Assembly: GCA_965240325.2 (NCBI GenBank)
Contig: OZ251234.1
Location: 496,001 to 560,000 of the forward strand
Origin: Rebecca billardiae RCC1528
Lineage: Eukaryota; Haptophyta
Reading direction: 5' to 3'
DNA length: 64,000 nucleotides
Made by a program: the position numbers and the translations under genes. Shown in pieces: positions 61,083-64,000 of the stretch. A model generated the notes under the pieces. That model made no database searches and was not told the origin of the DNA. It was given only the letters and a program-made list of their open reading frames with translations. Every line of letters starts with the position of its first letter. Positions within the stretch are counted from its first letter, which is position 1.

Positions 61083-61850
61083 TCACGGCGCAGTCCACGA
61101 GCGGCTCGGCTCGTCGCGCGGGCAGCCAGTCGGCGCCAACACACCTGCGCGCGCAAGCTCGGGCCGGAACGCGTTGTACTGGGGCCCGTACCACTCGCTC
61201 ATGTCGTCGTGGAACTGATGGTAGATCTCCGCCTGGTGGAAAGGGAAGCGGGTAGTGTCCATCACGTAAACGGTCCCCGCAATGTCTTCGTCGTCACCTT
61301 CACCTGCGACGAGGCGAACTCCCCGCTTCTTTGCTGCCGCCGCCCACAGGCGGCCTGCCGGTGACGCGAGGCCCCCAGGAAGCCCGATGAGCGAGCGGTA
61401 CTCCGCGCCGACATCCTGGATGTCGCGGCGCCGGCCGTTCACGCAGATCGAGTCGAAGTAGATGTTGGCCACGGCGGGCACGAGTGCATCGGGCAGTCCG
61501 TGCAGTGACACAACCTCTGCATGGCCCAGCCGGCCATAATCACCAACGCCAGAAAAGGAATGATAGCACACAAGCCCGCTGGCGTGCTTGTGGGTGCCAC
61601 CGGCGTACCCGGTGAAGGCGGTGAGCGAGGTGTGCTTCCGACCTAGCAACGCCTCCTCGATCTGGGTGACCATCTCGTGCTGCACGTGCCAGAAGCATCC
61701 GCACCCCAGGTACGTCTCGTTGTGAGTTGGCGCGACCCCGCCAGCAGCACGCTCCGGGCCCGCAGGCCGCGGCACGAGCACAGCAAGCGAGAGGCCGGCG
61801 ATGCTGATCAGCACGCCTGCGAGTAGCAGCGCGCGAGTGGCCTGGTGCAT
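61083..61850 (-). CDS. MsrA-like peptide-methionine sulfoxide reductase, secretory or membrane-anchored
   Basis: This is a single exon of 255 residues with a true ATG at 61850. The N-terminus is hydrophobic (residues 7-27; ALLLAGVLISIAGLSLAVLV), a signal peptide or anchor. The MsrA pattern follows: YLGCGCFWHVQ with the catalytic Cys52 of the GCFW motif, FTGYAGGTHKH (80-90), YGRLGHAEVVSLHG (105-118) and DVGAEYRSLIG, the counterpart of DxGxQYRS. MsrA reduces methionine S-sulfoxide in proteins and uses a resolving Cys; candidates here are the extra Cys at 50, Cys95 or the C-terminal Cys near 244. An insert after EYRS (about 165-185) and a divergent end (FHDDMSEWYGPQYNAF) make it an atypical member. 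Most MsrA enzymes are cytosolic or plastid; this leader suggests the secretory pathway or a complex plastid. It is divergent with the small coiled-coil gene. Confidence 0.75.
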   Translation of the reverse strand: MHQATRALLLAGVLISIAGLSLAVLVPRPAGPERAAGGVAPTHNETYLGCGCFWHVQHEMVTQIEEALLGRKHTSLTAFTGYAGGTHKHASGLVCYHSFSGVGDYGRLGHAEVVSLHGLPDALVPAVANIYFDSICVNGRRRDIQDVGAEYRSLIGLPGGLASPAGRLWAAAAKKRGVRLVAGEGDDEDIAGTVYVMDTTRFPFHQAEIYHQFHDDMSEWYGPQYNAFRPELARAGVLAPTGCPRDEPSRSWTAP

Positions 61851-62212
61851 GGGCGCGCAGGCCTGCTGGGCGAGCTTCGGGTGGGTGACGAGCGACCTTC
61901 ACCTCACGCCCGGGGTGGTTGCTCAGCCCGGCCTACCCGGTCCGGGCCAAGGGAGTACTGAGCACTCGTTTGGACGAGAACTTTCCGCCATCTTTCCTCG
62001 GCGGTTGCTCGTCTTGTTCGCGCCGAACTCCGCGGGGCGAAGGCCGTCGCGAGCTCCAGGTCTGGAGCGGGAACGCATCAACGCCGAGTTCGCCTCCGCT
62101 CGGCTGCTGGCGTGGCGTTGGTGGAAGAGGAAAGCCCGCAACGGGCTCAACTGGCCCGCCGCCTCCCTCGCGAGGGTTCGGCCGCCTCAACACCCCGTGA
62201 AGGCTCGGTCGT
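61851..62212. promoter_or_regulatory. Divergent promoter region, MsrA-like / coiled-coil genes
   Basis: These 362 bp lie between opposite start codons. An open frame crosses it on both strands but shows no family features. No TATA box is seen. Confidence 0.4.
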
Positions 62213-62743
62213 ATGGAGCAGCTCAAAGCCCTCAAGTCGTTCACCCCGGGCGACAAGGAGAACCTGGTCACCAAGCACGCGCAGGTGCTCGAGGCAAAGC
62301 AGCAGCTCGATGATGTCGTCGCCGAGAAGGACGAGCAGCTCGTCGTGCTCAACAAGATGCTGTGCGACCTGATGGCGGAGCGCGACGCGGCGGTGCGCGA
62401 AGCGGAGGCGCTCCGCCAGCTCACATCGGTGAACGAGCAGCTCCGCTCCGAGAACAGCAGGCTGATGACGCAGGTGCACGATCTGGAGGAGCAGGTGGAG
62501 GAGCTCAACACGGAGCTCGCGGCGCGCGAGCAGGAGCGGCCACCCTCGGAAGCGCCGTCCGGGCCGCCCCCGTCGATTCCGCACTCGTTCTACGTCGCGA
62601 GCCCCGCCAAACCGCCCCGGCGAGAGGTCATCGCACGGCCCATGTCCCTCGCTTCGCATCGCTCGACTCACCACCTCACTGCTGCCGATCGCGCGCGCTT
62701 GCACGACACAATGACGCGGGCGATGCTGCTCAAAAAGTGGTGA
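62213..62743 (+). CDS. Small coiled-coil protein of unknown function
   Basis: This is a single exon of 176 residues with a true ATG at 62213. Residues about 15-108 form a clear coiled coil with heptad-like spacing of Leu/Val (QVLEAKQQLDDVVAEKDEQL, LRSENSRLMTQVHDLEEQVE) and almost no Gly or Pro. A Pro-rich linker (about 109-130) follows, then a short basic segment ending in a helix (DRARLHDTMTRAMLLKKW). The gene stands out from its neighbours by a normal, non-repetitive amino-acid mix, which supports it as real. No family is recognised; a structural or adaptor role is likely. Confidence 0.7.
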   Translation: MEQLKALKSFTPGDKENLVTKHAQVLEAKQQLDDVVAEKDEQLVVLNKMLCDLMAERDAAVREAEALRQLTSVNEQLRSENSRLMTQVHDLEEQVEELNTELAAREQERPPSEAPSGPPPSIPHSFYVASPAKPPRREVIARPMSLASHRSTHHLTAADRARLHDTMTRAMLLKKW

Positions 62744-63561
62744 GGCGGCGCAAGGCCCTGGACGTTGCTGCTCATGGGGCCGTTCGCAGGAAGCCGTCGC
62801 ACGACCGTCAGGGTGCCCACTCGCGCAGCGGCCCTGCACGCAGCGCGGGCTGCGACCACCGCGCACTCGTGATCGCCTCACACTCGTCCTGTGACAAGCC
62901 CTTCTCCGACCGCGCTGGCGCGGCAATATGCGTGGGAGCGGCCTGCCAGGCAGCCTTGACGGCTGGGCTGGCAGCCAGGCTCGCGCAAAGCCCGCGAACA
63001 CAGAATGGTTCCGTGTTGCGGCTTGATCGGACTCGGCATCAGGCCTGCGAGGCTGCTCTTGTCACGGATTGCCTCGGCAGCGAGGCAGGCGCCCGATCGG
63101 CCGATCGTGCCTCGTGGCGATGCGACTCGCGCGTCGTCAGCCAGAGCGGCATCCTGGCTGTGGGTCACGGGCAGCCAGAATCATCGGCTCGTGGCCAGGT
63201 TCGGGCGGCCCGGTGCGACTCACTGACGGCCCGGCGGTGTGACACTGTGACAGGCTCGCGGCAATTTATATTCGTCATATCGCGTATTTAAGTATTCTGT
63301 TTGACACTCGGGCGCCACTCGGCGTGATGACAGACAGACAGACACTAGACAGTTAACACTACCGTTCGTTCAGGCGCATTATTATCCGACGAATAATTTA
63401 TTCCGCGTAGTCATCGTATTCCGGCGGGCTATGATACAATTGATGATGCGCGCCTCCACTCTCCAGGTCAAGTCACCAGTCCGCCAACGAATTCCATATG
63501 ATGATCCATATTCCATGATCCCGGAGTAACTAGCTACTACTACTAGTCATTCATTCACGTC
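62744..63561. other. Intergenic region (about 0.8 kb)
   Basis: This spacer lies between convergent genes. It is GC-rich to about 63250, then AT-richer with a GACAGACAGACA run near 63330-63344. No gene is supported. Confidence 0.5.
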
Positions 63562-64000
63562 TCATGACGATTGACGACATGATGACGCCGCGTCTGCGAC
63601 ACCGCCGGCGCCATTGGCATTGTCCTGAACGACGTCGCCGAGCTGCCACTTCGTGGGCGTCGGCGACTTCAGCTGCCAGCCGCCGAGATGCTGCCAGTCC
63701 GTGAGCAGAGCGTGTCGTGCGTCCGCGTATGTGGTGCTTGCGCGCTTAGCGCCGACCGCATCCAGCTCCAGCAGGTCGTCCCGCCCCGCGTGGTCGCACA
63801 GTGAGCGGAAGCGCGCGTGGAGGGCACGCGAGCAGATGGCGCTTGTCCGCCCAGGGAGCGACGGCCGGGGCTGCGAGCCGATCGCGCGCTCGACCGCGTC
63901 GGTGATCGGTAGGCCCGTCAGCGCGTCGAGCACCTCCGCGTGCGTGCACGCCGCCGACCACCACAGCGCGCGCGGGTCGTCAAAGCACGCGTGCTGCGCG
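63562..64000 (-). CDS. Partial gene of unknown function at the right edge
   Basis: A frame of 146 codons ends at a TGA at 63562 and is still open at base 64000, so only a C-terminal piece is seen. The part nearest the edge has a plausible helical pattern (FDDPRALWWSAACTHAEVLD, then AICSRALHARFRSLCDHAG), while the end is Gly/Ala/Ser-rich. I do not recognise the family. It could be a last exon. Confidence 0.45.
   Translation of the reverse strand, partial: AQHACFDDPRALWWSAACTHAEVLDALTGLPITDAVERAIGSQPRPSLPGRTSAICSRALHARFRSLCDHAGRDDLLELDAVGAKRASTTYADARHALLTDWQHLGGWQLKSPTPTKWQLGDVVQDNANGAGGVADAASSCRQSS

Noticed and set aside
1-64000. tRNA, rRNA, CRISPR arrays, insertion sequences or viral genes
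   Set aside because: Looking for TTCGA-type T-loops with flanking stems, spaced repeats, and transposase or capsid motifs gave nothing I could support; a tRNAscan or Infernal run would be decisive.

Overview
This window looks like nuclear DNA of a GC-rich unicellular eukaryote, most likely a microalga. A haptophyte of the Pavlovales kind is my best guess, but the sequence does not prove it. The evidence is very GC-rich coding sequence with extreme third-position GC, spliceosomal introns (about 70-265 bp), AT-richer spacers, and eukaryote-specific families: PTPA, TIP41, Dispatched/Patched-type RND proteins, an ASCC2-type CUE protein, MYND, RRM/WW and a mitochondrial bL32. One PQ-loop protein begins with what looks like an ER signal followed by a transit-like segment, as expected for a secondary plastid. 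Almost every intron I could place begins GTGCG and ends GCAG.

Layout, left to right. A partial glycosyltransferase-like gene leaves the left edge (-). Next come a PTPA-TIP41 fusion (-) and a nine-exon papain-fold protein with a Ser in place of the catalytic Cys and an SRCR-like tail (+). A Pho80-type cyclin (+), a membrane-anchored FKBP (+) and mitochondrial bL32 (-) follow. Then a TPR-Kelch-MYND protein (+), a PQ-loop/MPDU1-like membrane protein (-), a giant LRR/coiled-coil/calponin-homology protein (+), a P-loop sulfotransferase (-) and a giant DUF3684-type ATPase protein (+). The right half holds a Dispatched-like RND transporter (+), an S53 sedolisin (+), an EF-hand protein (-), a GT34-like glycosyltransferase (-), an ASCC2-like protein with a SAM domain (+), an uncertain small gene (-), a membrane-anchored carbohydrate sulfotransferase (-), an AMSH/USP8-N plus OTU deubiquitinase (+), an RRM-WW-RRM protein (-), an MsrA-like protein (-), a small coiled-coil protein (+) and an unidentified gene leaving the right edge (-).

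There is no operon-like pathway. The strongest organisational theme is head-to-head pairing. Seven pairs of start codons face each other across only 85-362 bp (3949-4214, 13040-13233, 19588-19694, 29790-30082, 47544-47628, 54632-54854, 61851-62212), so shared bidirectional promoters are likely. Functionally, several genes touch PP2A control and ubiquitin/RNA quality control. Another group (two sulfotransferases, one or two glycosyltransferases, a PQ-loop protein) would fit secretory-pathway polysaccharide synthesis and sulfation.

The most notable result is that two separate PP2A regulators, PTPA and TIP41, lie in one continuous reading frame. Many long reading frames on the opposite strands are GC-driven shadows and are not annotated. 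Start codons were checked for a true ATG where it mattered. Splice sites are inferred from phase and family alignment from memory, without transcripts.
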